Shown piece after piece: positions 50,184 to 59,218 of a DNA stretch of 64,000 bases. The stretch is from Streptomyces sp. NBC_00239 (lineage in GTDB: Bacteria > Actinomycetota > Actinomycetes > Streptomycetales > Streptomycetaceae): the NCBI RefSeq assembly GCF_036194065.1, contig NZ_CP108097.1, forward strand, positions 1-64,000, in the 5' to 3' direction. The notes under the pieces were generated by a model. It made no database searches. It was not told the origin of the DNA and saw only the letters and a program-made list of their open reading frames with translations. Position 1 is the first letter of the stretch; every line of letters begins with the position of its first letter. A program made the position numbers and the translations under genes.

Positions 50184-50233
50184 GGTCTTCTCCTTCGGTT
50201 CGGTTCAGCGGGTGCGGCGGGTGCGGCGGCGGT

Positions 50234-50902
50234 TCAGACCGTGCGGCGCAGGTGCACCGCGACGGCGGTGAGGCCGCCGAGGCCGAGGGCCGCGCCCGCG
50301 GTGAAGGCGGCGACCGAGACGGACGAGGCGGCGAAGCCGGCCAGCACGCCGGCCGGGGCGATCCGGCAGGCGAGCGCCCAGCCGCGCCGGCCGGTGGCGG
50401 CGAAGTGGCGGGCGAGGATCAGGAAGGCGGCGCACAGCGCGAGGAATCCGGCGCCGGCGCCGATCATGTGGACCGCGCCGTGCGCGCTCATCGCGGGCGG
50501 CGGGCCGGACGGGGTGCCGGCCGGGTAGCCGGCGCCGGGGTCGGCGCTGAAGACGGAGTTGAGGGCGAACGAGGCGCCGAGGGCCGCGACCAGGCGCGGC
50601 ACCCAGGTGCCGGCGGTGCTGCCGCGCAGCGCCTCGCGGATGCCGGCCGCGCCCGCGCACATCAGGGCGCCGGTGGCCAGGAACACGCCGCGGTGGATCC
50701 AGCCGCTGTCGCCGAGGCTGAGCTGGCTCAGGGCGTTACGGCTGAAGGCGAAGCTGTCGTCGGCCAGTCCCAGGGCGAGTCCGGCGGCGAGGAAGAGCGG
50801 TCCGGCGGCGGCGCCGCAGGCGAGCAGAGCGCGCGGGTCGTGCAGGAACCGGGCCGGGGCGGGGGCGGGCGAGCCGGTGGGGGTGCTGAGCGTGGGGGTC
50901 AT
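50234..50902 (-). CDS. DUF998 membrane protein
   Basis: 222 residues with about six membrane helices. ALSQLSLGDSGWIHRGVF near 58-75 is the DUF998 signature (NxxSxL...W). Function unknown. ATG at 50900-50902. A perfect CRP-type palindrome lies 74 bp upstream. Confidence 0.85.
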   Translation of the reverse strand: MTPTLSTPTGSPAPAPARFLHDPRALLACGAAAGPLFLAAGLALGLADDSFAFSRNALSQLSLGDSGWIHRGVFLATGALMCAGAAGIREALRGSTAGTWVPRLVAALGASFALNSVFSADPGAGYPAGTPSGPPPAMSAHGAVHMIGAGAGFLALCAAFLILARHFAATGRRGWALACRIAPAGVLAGFAASSVSVAAFTAGAALGLGGLTAVAVHLRRTV

Positions 50903-50975
50903 GGGTGGTGCCTTCCTTGGTGCAAGTGCCACAGATGTGGACCGGCGGGGGAAGGCGAACTGAGCGCTTCATGAA

Positions 50976-50991
50976 TGTGACGTAGGTCACA
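50976..50991. promoter_or_regulatory. CRP-like binding site
   Basis: TGTGACGTAGGTCACA is an exact match to TGTGA-N6-TCACA. Streptomyces Crp prefers GTG-N6-CAC, which is contained in it. Located between the DUF998 gene and the secreted protein gene. Confidence 0.65.
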
Positions 50992-51004
50992 CTCGGGAGG
51001 TGGG

Positions 51005-51556
51005 TCACGGACGGGGCAGCTGCGTGATCGGCAGAAGGTCGCCCGGTCCGGTGTGCGGGCGGTCGGCCGAGAGCAGCCAGCGGCCGCCCTCGGTGCGCCG
51101 GAACGTGAGCGTGTGCTCGATCAGGTACGCCTCGTACGCGGGGGCGCCGGCCTCGGGCGTCTCGTGGAAGAGCCGGGTGAGCTCCTCGACGTCGAGGGTG
51201 GCGGTGTCACCGGCCACCTCGGCCGTACCGGCGGCCCGGTCGGTCTCGGCGCGCCCGTAGCCGGCGCCGTCGCCGCGGAGGGTACGGGCGCGCGCGGCGA
51301 GGGCGTCGTACTCGCCGCGCATCGCGGCGGCCAGCGGCGGGGTCATGACGCCGGCCGGCACCTCGGGCCGCGCGGCGGCCCTGGTGACCGCGGCGGCCCT
51401 GCTCCCGAGGTAGGCATCGGCGATCCGCAGCATCTCCCGGTTGTCCGCGGCGGAGGCGGTGGACTCCTCGCGGGCCTGCCCGGCCAGGGCGGTACCACCG
51501 GCCACGGCGGCGATCAGGGCCGCGGCGGCAAGGACGTAACCGACAGGCGTGCGCAT
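51005..51556 (-). CDS. Exported/anchored protein, 183 aa, unknown
   Basis: A hydrophobic N-terminal segment (TPVGYVLAAAALIAAVAGGT, residues 3-22) acts as signal peptide or anchor. The rest is polar, with REMLRIADAYLGSRAAAVTRAA and a C-terminal beta-rich part (LIEHTLTFRRTEGGRWLL), resembling the stalk domain before amidase domains in Streptomyces proteins; no amidase domain follows. Lone gene. Confidence 0.6.
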   Translation of the reverse strand: MRTPVGYVLAAAALIAAVAGGTALAGQAREESTASAADNREMLRIADAYLGSRAAAVTRAAARPEVPAGVMTPPLAAAMRGEYDALAARARTLRGDGAGYGRAETDRAAGTAEVAGDTATLDVEELTRLFHETPEAGAPAYEAYLIEHTLTFRRTEGGRWLLSADRPHTGPGDLLPITQLPRP

Positions 51557-51879
51557 GGGACTCCTTTGGCGGTGGCCGGGTGCGGTCTCCCCCGGCCGCC
51601 GGTCTCCCGGTGCACGAGGACTCCCCCGATGATCAGGTACTCCCCCATGAACACGCCGCGGCGGGTCGGGCGGTTCTCGAACGGCCGGACCGGCTAGTGC
51701 GGCGGAGGTACGACCCACCGTGTACGACGCGACCGCGAGCCGCCGGCGCCGCGTACGAGATCGGCGTGGCGCCGGGTGCGGGGGGCGCGTGAATCGAGGC
51801 GCTCTGGGCCCACGCCGACCCCACACCTGCGGGCAGGAGGGGGCGCTGTCGTGCGTCCGGGCCCGGTTAGCCTGCGGCC
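51557..51879. other. Intergenic stretch, nothing assigned
   Basis: 322 bp between the divergent exported-protein gene and the HAD gene. A repeated ACTCCCCC pair (51621-51650) is visible; no operator, RNA or gene could be assigned. Confidence 0.35.
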
Positions 51880-52545
51880 ATGACGATCCGTGCTGTGGTG
51901 TTCGACGTGGGGGAGTGCCTGGTCGACGAGACCCGGGAGTACGGCACGTGGGCCGACTGGCTCGGAATCCCCAGGCACACGTTCGCCGCGATGTTCGGCG
52001 CTGTGATCGCCCAAGGCCGCGACTACCGCGAGACGTTCCAGGAGTTCCGGCCCGGGTTCGACCTCACGGGGCAGCGCGAAGCCCGCGCGGCCGCCGGGAA
52101 GCCGGAGTGGTTCGGCGAAGACGACCTCTACCCGGACGTCCGGCCCGCGCTCGCGCAGCTCCGCGCGGACGGGCTGTGGCTCGGCATCGCAGGGAACCAG
52201 ACGGTCCGCGCCGGTGGCCTGCTCCGGGACCTGTTCACGAAGGACGTCGACCTCATCGGCACGTCGGACGACTGGGGCGCCAGCAAGCCCGACCAGCTGT
52301 TCTTCGACCGGGTCGCCGAAGTCGTGCCGTTCGCCAACGACGAGATCCTCTACGTAGGCGACCGGGTCGACAACGACCTCCGGCCCGGGGCGAAGGCGGG
52401 AATGCGCACCGCGCTGATCCGCCGGGGCCCGTGGGCGACGATCCAGTGGAACACCGACGAGGCCCGGACCCTGCCGATGTTCCGGGTCGACAGCCTTGCC
52501 GAGCTGTCGCCCCGGATCGCCGAGTTCAACGAACGAGAGCGCTGA
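51880..52545 (+). CDS. HAD-superfamily hydrolase
   Basis: 221 residues. Motif I VVFDVGECLVDE near 5-16 (second Asp of DxD is Gly, as in the YihX-like HAD subgroup), motif II IAGNQT near 104, Lys in GASKPDQLFF near 134, and motif IV YVGDRVDNDL near 155. A cap domain lies between motifs I and II. Probable small-molecule phosphatase; substrate unknown. Genes of this type are often next to XRE regulators in Streptomyces, as here. Confidence 0.87.
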   Translation: MTIRAVVFDVGECLVDETREYGTWADWLGIPRHTFAAMFGAVIAQGRDYRETFQEFRPGFDLTGQREARAAAGKPEWFGEDDLYPDVRPALAQLRADGLWLGIAGNQTVRAGGLLRDLFTKDVDLIGTSDDWGASKPDQLFFDRVAEVVPFANDEILYVGDRVDNDLRPGAKAGMRTALIRRGPWATIQWNTDEARTLPMFRVDSLAELSPRIAEFNERER

Positions 52546-52716
52546 CGACGGCGCCCGAGCCATAGCGCCGGTCGTGGAGCGAGCGGGCTGGTTCATCCTT
52601 GTTCAGGCATACAAGACGCCGCCCCTCTCGCACTGTGCGGAAGGGGCGCCTTCGCCATCTCCCCGTCAGCAAAGGGGAGTAGCGTTTCGAGTGTCTGAGT
52701 CAGAACGGAGTCCCGT

Positions 52717-53940
52717 ATGCCTGAGCAGCACGACCCCGCACCCGCCGTCCAGACCTTTGCCCAGCGCGCCCGCAATGCGAGAGACCGTGCCGGCCTGACG
52801 CGCCCCGTGGCGGCCGGCCTCGTGGGCCGCTCGGCAGAGTGGATCAAGGGCGTCGAGACAGGCGCCATCGGAATGCCCCGACTGCCCATGCTGATCCGCC
52901 TCGCCACCATCTACGAGTGCGACGTCGCCGACCTGACCGGCGACGACCGTATCGCCGCCGCGAGCTACACCAAGGCCGCTCACACCGACCTACCGACGAT
53001 CAAGAAGGCCCTGACCACCTACCGCCTCTCCCCGGCCGATGGCGTGCCCGAGTCCGCCGAAGTGCTGAGCGCCCGGGTCCGCCAGGCCTGGAAGCTGTGG
53101 CACGGAAAGGGCGACCACCGATCCCGTATCGCCAGTCTCCTGCCGGACCTCCTCGCCGACACTCAGCACTCGTCCCGGGTCCTGGAGGGCACCGAGCGTC
53201 GCCGTGCGCTCGTCGCGCAGGCGCAGGCCTACCACCTGACGCAGCTTTTCCTCAGTTTCCAGCCCGCCCCGGAACTCGTGATGCTGACGGGAGACCGGTC
53301 CATGACGGCTGCGCAGGACGCGGACAGCCCACGCGCGATCGCCGGGGCCGCCTGGTACATGAACCATGTGTACCGGGACGCCAACGAGGCGGCCGACGCC
53401 CGCGTGGAACTCGCCGAGCAGGCAGCCGGTCTGCTCCGTCAGGACGACGCCGAGCAGCTTGCCCGCTGGGGGCTGCTCCAGCTGGCCGTTGCCCTCTCCT
53501 TCGCGAAAGTCGGGCGGGCCGGTCAGGCGTGGCGGTACTGGGACCGCGCGAAGGAAGCGGCCCAACGTCTCGGCGAGGACTACGCACACCCCTGGCTCGT
53601 TTTCGGGCACGGTGTCGTCGATGCGTACGCGCTCACCATGCACAACGATCTCGTGCAGCCCGGCAAGGCCTTGGAAGTCGCGGCCGCGCTGGACCTGAAG
53701 ACCGTGCCGTCCGCAACACGGCGCTGCTACCACCTGATCGAAACGGCTCGCGCCCACGGCATGCAGGACGAAGGCGTCGCCGCGGTGGCACTGCTCCAGA
53801 AGGCGTTCAAGGAGTCACCCGAGACCATCCGCTACAACATGCACACCCGGATGGTGCTGCCCGAACTGGCGAAGACCGGTCCCCGGATGGTCCGGGAGGA
53901 CGCGCACACTCTCGCGCTGGAACTCGGCGTACCTGTGTGA
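52717..53940 (+). CDS. XRE-family regulator with TPR-like C-terminus
   Basis: 407 residues. N-terminal helix-turn-helix (~12-65: FAQRARNARDRAGLTRPVAAGLVG...IYECDVADL). The remaining ~330 residues are helical, with TPR-like repeats (ADARVELAEQAAGLLRQ, LARWGLLQLAVALSFAKVG). Common Streptomyces architecture for regulators of linked small genes. Two direct repeats follow the stop (53947-53995) and could be its site for the downstream operon. Confidence 0.85.
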   Translation: MPEQHDPAPAVQTFAQRARNARDRAGLTRPVAAGLVGRSAEWIKGVETGAIGMPRLPMLIRLATIYECDVADLTGDDRIAAASYTKAAHTDLPTIKKALTTYRLSPADGVPESAEVLSARVRQAWKLWHGKGDHRSRIASLLPDLLADTQHSSRVLEGTERRRALVAQAQAYHLTQLFLSFQPAPELVMLTGDRSMTAAQDADSPRAIAGAAWYMNHVYRDANEAADARVELAEQAAGLLRQDDAEQLARWGLLQLAVALSFAKVGRAGQAWRYWDRAKEAAQRLGEDYAHPWLVFGHGVVDAYALTMHNDLVQPGKALEVAAALDLKTVPSATRRCYHLIETARAHGMQDEGVAAVALLQKAFKESPETIRYNMHTRMVLPELAKTGPRMVREDAHTLALELGVPV

Positions 53941-53946
53941 TCACGG

Positions 53947-53996
53947 AAGGGGTAGGAACCCTACCCCTCGGCAAGGGGGCAGGAACTCTACCCCTC
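53947..53996. promoter_or_regulatory. Direct repeat with palindromic core, putative operator
   Basis: GGGGTAGGAACCCTACCCC (53949-53967) is an 8-bp-arm palindrome, repeated imperfectly as GGGGCAGGAACTCTACCCC (53976-53994). It is between the XRE gene and the three-gene operon starting at 54058. Confidence 0.65.
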
Positions 53997-54057
53997 GGCC
54001 GCGCACAGCACCCCTACCGTCGTCCCATCACCCGCTGACGACGGTAGGAGCACTGCC

Positions 54058-54423
54058 ATGAGCACGCCGGACACCCACTCCGTACAGGCCCTGGTCGACA
54101 AGGTCCTCGGGCCCTACGGGCAGAAGCCGTCCGCCGAGGCGATCGGCCGCCTCACCGGCGAACTCCTCGCGGCCGGCGCCGGGCTCCTCCCCCACGCCGA
54201 GGGCCTGCGCGAGGAGGACGGATTCGCGGACGGTGCGCTCCGGGACTGGCACAAGCTCACCTCGGACGGGCCGTCCGACAGCGCCCTCGGGGACTGGAAC
54301 CACGTGCGCGGCCTGGCCCGGGTGGTGCGGACGCTGTGCCGGGCGATCGAGGGCGACGAGCAGCCTCCGTACCGGGAGACGACCGTGCCGCTCTCGTTCT
54401 CCTTCGGCCGGATGCCCCTGTGA
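54058..54423 (+). CDS. Conserved small actinobacterial protein, 121 aa
   Basis: ATG 54058 with AGGAGC upstream. Sequence such as QALVDKVLGPYGQKPSAEAIGRL and GDWNHVRGLARVVRTL resembles a DUF6415-type family found with XRE regulators in Streptomyces; naming is tentative. Ends overlapping the next gene by GTGA at 54420. Confidence 0.7.
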   Translation: MSTPDTHSVQALVDKVLGPYGQKPSAEAIGRLTGELLAAGAGLLPHAEGLREEDGFADGALRDWHKLTSDGPSDSALGDWNHVRGLARVVRTLCRAIEGDEQPPYRETTVPLSFSFGRMPL

Positions 54424-54584
54424 GTGCGGCGGCCGACGACCGGATCTGCTGCCGCTGCGACCGGCCCGTCACCGGGCCGGCGCGGGAGACCGTGCACGAC
54501 TCGATGAGCGGCGCCCGCCCGAGCACCTGGGCGCACGAAGACCCCCGCGCCTGCCGGGCCGCCCGCGACGGCGAGGACCCGTGA
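54420..54584 (+). CDS. Small Cys-rich protein, 54 aa
   Basis: GTG start overlapping the upstream stop. DRICCRCDRPVTGPARE near residues 7-23 holds a CCxC cluster followed by one more Cys in DPRACRA: a probable small zinc knuckle. Not recognised. Ends overlapping the next mini-gene by GTGA (54581-54584). Confidence 0.6.
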   Translation: MSAAADDRICCRCDRPVTGPARETVHDSMSGARPSTWAHEDPRACRAARDGEDP

Positions 54585-54661
54585 GCGAACACGCCCGCCA
54601 GGCCCTGTACGTCGTCATCTGCGTCAGCGTCCTCGCCACGATCGTCCTCGGCACCCGCTGA
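54581..54661 (+). CDS. 26-aa single-span membrane peptide
   Basis: GTG start within the upstream stop (GTGA). The peptide is a short polar start (SEHARQA) followed by one hydrophobic helix and a Gly-Thr-Arg end. Translational coupling to two preceding genes supports its being real. Function unknown. Confidence 0.5.
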   Translation: MSEHARQALYVVICVSVLATIVLGTR

Positions 54662-54801
54662 CTTCACGCTTCCACCCGGCCGCCGGGCCCGTGCCGGTTC
54701 TCGAACGGCCGGAAAACGACGGCCGGCCCGGTGGCGGGTGCCACCGGGCCGGACGGGTGCGAGCGGGCCGGCCACGGGGGTGGGCCGGGCCGCTCGCGGG
54801 A

Positions 54802-57072
54802 TCAGTCCACGAGCTGGCGCTCGCGGGCCGGGGTACGGGAGGCCGGGACGGACGCGATGTGGTTGAGCTTCTCGCCCTCCACGTCGACGTTCGGCAGGGC
54901 CTTGTCGAGCCAGCGCGGCAGCCACCAGGCGGCCTTGCCGAGCAGGGCGAACAGGGCGGGCACGATCGCCATGCGGACGACGAACGCGTCGAAGAGGACG
55001 GCGGTGGCGAGTCCGAAGCCGATCATCTGGATCATGTCGTTCGTGTCCAGGATGAAGCCGGAGAAGACGCTGATCATGATGAGGGCGGCGGCGCTGACGA
55101 CCCGGCCGCTGTAGCGGAAGCCGGTGACGACGGCCTGGTCCGGGTCGGCGCCGTGGGCGTACGCCTCGCGCATCCGGGAGACCAGGAAGACCTCGTAGTC
55201 CATGGCCAGGCCGAAGACGATGCCGATCATGAAGATCGGCATGGTGCTCATGATCGGGCCGGGCTGGTCGATGCCGAAGACGTCCTGCAGCCAGCCCCAC
55301 TGGAAGACCGCGACGACGGCGCCGAGGGCCGCGCTGACCGACAGGAGGAAGCCGAGGGCCGCCTTCAGCGGGACGAGCAGCGAGCGGAAGACCAGGACCA
55401 GCAGGAGGAAGGCGAGGCCGACGACCAGGCCGAGGTAGGGCACGAACGCGTCGTCCAGCGTCTTCGAGAAGTCGATGAGCATCGCGGTCTGACCGGTGAT
55501 CAGCACCTCGCCGCCGGTCTGGTCCTCCAGGCCGCCCGCGAGCGCGCGGAGGCTGCGGACCAGTTCCTCGGTCTGCTTCTCGGACGGGCCGGTGGTCGGC
55601 ACGACGTTGATGATGGCGGTGTCGCCGGCCTCGTTCGCGACGGCCGGGGAGACCGAGGCCACCCCGTCCTCCTTGGCGAGGGACTTGCCGACGGTGTCGC
55701 CGGCGTCCTTGGCGTCCTTGGCGGAGACCGTGACCGTCAGCGGGCCGTTGAAGCCGGCGCCGAAGGACTCGGACAGCATGTCGTACGCCTTGCGCTGGGT
55801 CATCTCCGGCGCCATGGTGCCCTCGCCCGGCAGGCCAAGCTCCAGGCTGGCGGCGGGCACCGCGATGGCACCGAGGCCCACGACGCCGACCAGCAGGACG
55901 GCGATCGGGTGGCGCAGGACGTAACGGGCCCAGCGGGAGCCGAGGTTCGGACGGGCCGGGTCCTTCTTCGCGGCGCGGGCGGCCGCCTTGGCGGTGCGCT
56001 TGGCGGCCGCGCGCTCCTTGCGGGCCTTGAGCGGCTGGGGCCAGAACAGGTGGCGCTCGCGGCGGCCCATCACCTTGTACGGGGCGAAGCCGATCAACGC
56101 GGGGACCAGGGTCAGCGCGATGAGGACGGCGACGGCGACCGTGCCGGAGGCGGCGAGGCCCATCTTGGTGAGCAGCGGGACGTTCACCACGGACAGGCCG
56201 GCCAGGGCCACGATGACGGTGAGGCCGGCGAAGACGACGGCCGAGCCGGCGGTTCCGACGGCGCGTCCGGCCGCCTCCTCGCGGTCGCGGCCCTCCAGCA
56301 TCTCGGAGCGGTAGCGGGAGACGACGAACAGGGCGTAGTCGATGCCGACGGCGAGGCCGAGCATCATCGCCAGCGTCGAGGTGGTGGCGGACAGACCGAA
56401 GGTGCTGCCGAGCGCGGTGATGGCGGAGATGCCGATGGAGACGCCGATGGTGGCGGTGAGGAGCGGCATGCCGGCCGCGATCATCGAGCCGAAGGTCAGC
56501 AGCAGGACGACGGCGGAGATCAGGATGCCGATGCCCTCGGCGGAACCGCCCATCTCGGCCTCGATCTTGACGGCGTCACCGCCGGCCTCGACGGTCAGGC
56601 CGCCGGCCCGGGCCTTCTCGGTGATCTTGTCGAAGGCGTCGTGGGCCTCGTCGCTCACCTCGGGCCCGGGGACCTTGTAGGTGACGACGGCGTAGGCCGT
56701 GGTGCCGTCCTTGCTGATCGTCTGCGTCTGGTACGGGTCGGTCGCGCCGACCACCTCGGGAGCCTTGGACAGCTCGCCGACCAGCTTGCCGACGGCGGCC
56801 TTGGGGCCCGCGTCGGAGATCTTCGCGCCCTTGGGGGCGCGGACCACGACGCGGGCGCTGGCGCCGGTGGCGCTGGCCGTCGGGAACTTCTCCTTGAGGA
56901 GGTCGAAGGCCTTCTGCGACTCGGTGCCGGGCATCGAGAAGGTGTCGGCGGGCGGCGGGGGCGCCGTGGACGCCGCGACGCCTATGCCGCCGAAGATCAG
57001 CACCCACAACAGGACGAACAGGCCCCGGCGCCGGAAGGCCAGGCGGCCCAGTTTGTAAAGGAAGGTGGCCAC
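54802..57072 (-). CDS. MMPL-family RND exporter
   Basis: 756 residues. Two halves, each with a periplasmic loop domain and about six membrane helices. GLAVGIDYALFVVSRYR near 235-251 and IVFGLAMDYEVFLVSRMREAY near 615-635 carry the proton-relay Asp-Tyr pairs of MMPL proteins. Exports lipids or hydrophobic metabolites. GTG start at 57070-57072. An operator-like palindrome lies 54 bp upstream, and a TetR gene precedes it on the same strand. Confidence 0.92.
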   Translation of the reverse strand: MATFLYKLGRLAFRRRGLFVLLWVLIFGGIGVAASTAPPPPADTFSMPGTESQKAFDLLKEKFPTASATGASARVVVRAPKGAKISDAGPKAAVGKLVGELSKAPEVVGATDPYQTQTISKDGTTAYAVVTYKVPGPEVSDEAHDAFDKITEKARAGGLTVEAGGDAVKIEAEMGGSAEGIGILISAVVLLLTFGSMIAAGMPLLTATIGVSIGISAITALGSTFGLSATTSTLAMMLGLAVGIDYALFVVSRYRSEMLEGRDREEAAGRAVGTAGSAVVFAGLTVIVALAGLSVVNVPLLTKMGLAASGTVAVAVLIALTLVPALIGFAPYKVMGRRERHLFWPQPLKARKERAAAKRTAKAAARAAKKDPARPNLGSRWARYVLRHPIAVLLVGVVGLGAIAVPAASLELGLPGEGTMAPEMTQRKAYDMLSESFGAGFNGPLTVTVSAKDAKDAGDTVGKSLAKEDGVASVSPAVANEAGDTAIINVVPTTGPSEKQTEELVRSLRALAGGLEDQTGGEVLITGQTAMLIDFSKTLDDAFVPYLGLVVGLAFLLLVLVFRSLLVPLKAALGFLLSVSAALGAVVAVFQWGWLQDVFGIDQPGPIMSTMPIFMIGIVFGLAMDYEVFLVSRMREAYAHGADPDQAVVTGFRYSGRVVSAAALIMISVFSGFILDTNDMIQMIGFGLATAVLFDAFVVRMAIVPALFALLGKAAWWLPRWLDKALPNVDVEGEKLNHIASVPASRTPARERQLVD

Positions 57073-57125
57073 GGCGGGTGGACTCCCATCGGCAGGAAAT
57101 ATCAGCAGGACTCGGGGAGCATAAC

Positions 57126-57143
57126 AAACCGCAGCGCCGGTTT
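57126..57143. promoter_or_regulatory. Putative TetR operator before the MMPL gene
   Basis: AAACCGCAGCGCCGGTTT: arms AAACCG/CGGTTT with 6-nt centre, in an AT-rich context 54 bp before the MMPL GTG. Candidate site for the TetR at 57449. Confidence 0.55.
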
Positions 57144-57390
57144 ATTTAACGCCCGATGGATTCACGCCACCGCGACGATCTCTCCACATCCCCGATGTCG
57201 TGCGAGGGAAGAACCGGAACCGCGCCCTCAGCTCACCGCACCCCGCTGGAACCCCACCCGAATCCTGCCGGAGCCCCGCTCGAGGACCGCTGGAGCCCCG
57301 GGCGCGCGCCCGACACCCGCATCCCCCTCCCGCATCCCGCATCCCGCACCCCGCACCGACGCGGCCCGGCCCGGCCCCCGGACGCACGCC

Positions 57391-57422
57391 CGCCCGCGGC
57401 CCCAAGACCGGGGCCGCGGGCG
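57391..57422 (-). terminator. Terminator of the TetR gene
   Basis: CGCCCGCGGCCCC (57391-57403) pairs perfectly with GGGGCCGCGGGCG (57410-57422), 6-nt loop, 26 bp beyond the TetR stop. Confidence 0.85.
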
Positions 57423-57448
57423 GGCGATGGGCGCAGCGGCGGGTGGCG

Positions 57449-58204
57449 CTATCCGGCGGCGCCGGAGGCGCGGACCAGCCGGGCCGCCAGCCCGTCCAGC
57501 ATCAGGTCGAGGCCGTAGCCGAAGGCGTCCGCCGAGGCGGCGGGTTCGCCGCCGCCCCGCTGCGCCGCGAACCACGTGCTCAGCCGCGGGTACGGGCGTA
57601 CCGCCTGCGCCACCACCGGCCGCACGCGCTCGGCCCACTCCTCGCGGCTGCGGCCGCTGCGCGCCAGCGCGATCACGAACGCGGCCTCGCCGGTGCCCGC
57701 CCCGATCACGTACGCGAGCAGCGCCCGCACCGCGTGGTGCGCCTCGTCGAGGGGGAAGCCGCCCGACTCGAACACGGCGAGCAGGTCCTCGGTGTTGCGC
57801 AGCATGCGGGGGCCGAGCGAGGAGAAGGAGGACCCGCCCAGCACGGAGGCCAGCCAGGGGTGCCGCAGCAGGGTGGCGCGCAGGCTCTGCGCGCCGCTCA
57901 CGGCCGCCGCGCGCCAGCCCTCGGGGCCGCCGGCGGCGGGCACCTCCATCTCGCCGTAGACCTCGTCGACGACCAGCTCGACGAGTTCGTCCTTGTTGGC
58001 CACGTGGGAGTAGAGCGAGGTGGCACCGGCGTTCAGACGGGCCGCCAGGCGGCGCATGCTCAGGGCCTCGACGCCCTCGGCGTCGAGCAGCCCGATCGCC
58101 TCGGCCACGATGTACTCCCGGCTCAGGGCCGGCTGCTCGCGGCGGCCGCGGCGCGGGCGGGTCCACACCGACGGGATCAGCTGCTCGTGCGCTGCTGCGG
58201 ACAT
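57449..58204 (-). CDS. TetR repressor (tetracycline-repressor-like C-terminal domain)
   Basis: 251 residues. HTH after a basic N-terminus: LSREYIVAEAIGLLDAEGVEALSMRRLAARLNAGATSLY (~27-66), then a TetR_C-like domain. ATG 58202-58204. In line with the MMPL exporter downstream, it is a probable local repressor of it. Confidence 0.87.
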   Translation of the reverse strand: MSAAAHEQLIPSVWTRPRRGRREQPALSREYIVAEAIGLLDAEGVEALSMRRLAARLNAGATSLYSHVANKDELVELVVDEVYGEMEVPAAGGPEGWRAAAVSGAQSLRATLLRHPWLASVLGGSSFSSLGPRMLRNTEDLLAVFESGGFPLDEAHHAVRALLAYVIGAGTGEAAFVIALARSGRSREEWAERVRPVVAQAVRPYPRLSTWFAAQRGGGEPAASADAFGYGLDLMLDGLAARLVRASGAAG

Positions 58205-58335
58205 GCGGCCGCCTCCTCTTCCTCGTGGCTGGCCGCAGGATAGCCCGATCTGCGTACGTTGTGCGGTATTTGGGACGTCGTACGCCCTGGCGCACGGCGC
58301 ACGGCGTCCGGATGCGGGCGTCGGCCGACTGCCCG

Positions 58336-59103
58336 TCAGGAAGCGGCGGCGCCGACGCCCGCGAGCAGACCCTCGGTGACGGCCTCGGCGACGCCGGCGT
58401 TGTGGTCGACGAGGTAGAAGTGGCCGCCGGGGAAGACCTTGACCTCGAAGTCGCCGCGGGTGTGCTCGCGCCACGTGTGCGCCTCCGCGACCGTCACCAT
58501 CGGGTCGTCGTCGCCGGTCAGGGCGGTGATCGGAGCGTCGAGCGGCTCTCCCCCGCGCCAGCCGTACGTGCCCAGGGCCCGGTAGTCGGCCCGCAGCGCC
58601 GGCATCACCATCTCCAGGACGTCGGGGTTGTCGAGCATGCCCTCCCCGGCACCGCCCAGCCGGTGCACGTCCGCCAGCACCTCGGAGTCGTCGTAGAGGT
58701 GGTAGGGGACGTGCGGCCGGTAGTCCGGAGCGCCGCGGCCCGAGAGGAACAGCCTCTGCGGGGCGGGCAGTTGCTTCCGGGCGAGCACCAGCGCCGTCTC
58801 GAAGGCGATGATCGAGCCCATGCTGTGGCCGAACAGGGCGTACGGCCGCCCCGGGTCCGCGGCGATCTCGCGGGCCAGCTCCTCGGCCACCGCCTCGACG
58901 AGCGAGACGAGGGACGTGAACGGCGCCTCGCGGTAGCGGTCCTGGCGCCCCGGGTACTGCACGGCCACCACGTCGAAGTCCTCGGGGAGCGTACGCGCCA
59001 GCGGCATGTACGCCGTCGCGGAGCCGCCCGCGTGCGGGAAGCACACGAGCCGCGGCCCGGTCCCCTCGGCCGTCGTGTAGCGACGGAACCACGTGCTGTT
59101 CAC
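58336..59103 (-). CDS. Type II thioesterase
   Basis: 255 residues, alpha/beta fold. VCFPHAGGSATAYMPLA near 20-36, nucleophile GHSMGS near 91-96, Asp in TGDDDPMV near 195 and His in GGHFYLVDH near 226. Editing thioesterase of modular PKS/NRPS systems, removing misprimed units. GTG start at 59101-59103 fits the family's usual N-terminus (NSTWFRRY). Its neighbours (SARPs, PPTase, PKS end) suggest it serves the second locus. Confidence 0.92.
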   Translation of the reverse strand: MNSTWFRRYTTAEGTGPRLVCFPHAGGSATAYMPLARTLPEDFDVVAVQYPGRQDRYREAPFTSLVSLVEAVAEELAREIAADPGRPYALFGHSMGSIIAFETALVLARKQLPAPQRLFLSGRGAPDYRPHVPYHLYDDSEVLADVHRLGGAGEGMLDNPDVLEMVMPALRADYRALGTYGWRGGEPLDAPITALTGDDDPMVTVAEAHTWREHTRGDFEVKVFPGGHFYLVDHNAGVAEAVTEGLLAGVGAAAS

Positions 59104-59218
59104 TGTGGGGTGTCCCTTCGTCCGTGCCGGCCGACTGGTCCCGGCCGTGGCCGGACCAGTCAACCGCCCGGTTCGGCCGGGCCGGTCGAGCGCCGCTCGC
59201 GTCCCGGCCGAGGGACCC

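Larger units (their letters stand above)
57073..57448. other. Spacer between TetR and MMPL genes
   Basis: 376 bp with the palindrome at 57126-57143, a run of CCCGCATCCCGCACC-type low-complexity sequence (57322-57358) and the terminator at 57391-57422. No gene supported. Confidence 0.6.

Noticed and set aside
51720..52565. Second + strand frame over the HAD gene
   Set aside because: Arg-rich shadow of the HAD frame with no motifs.
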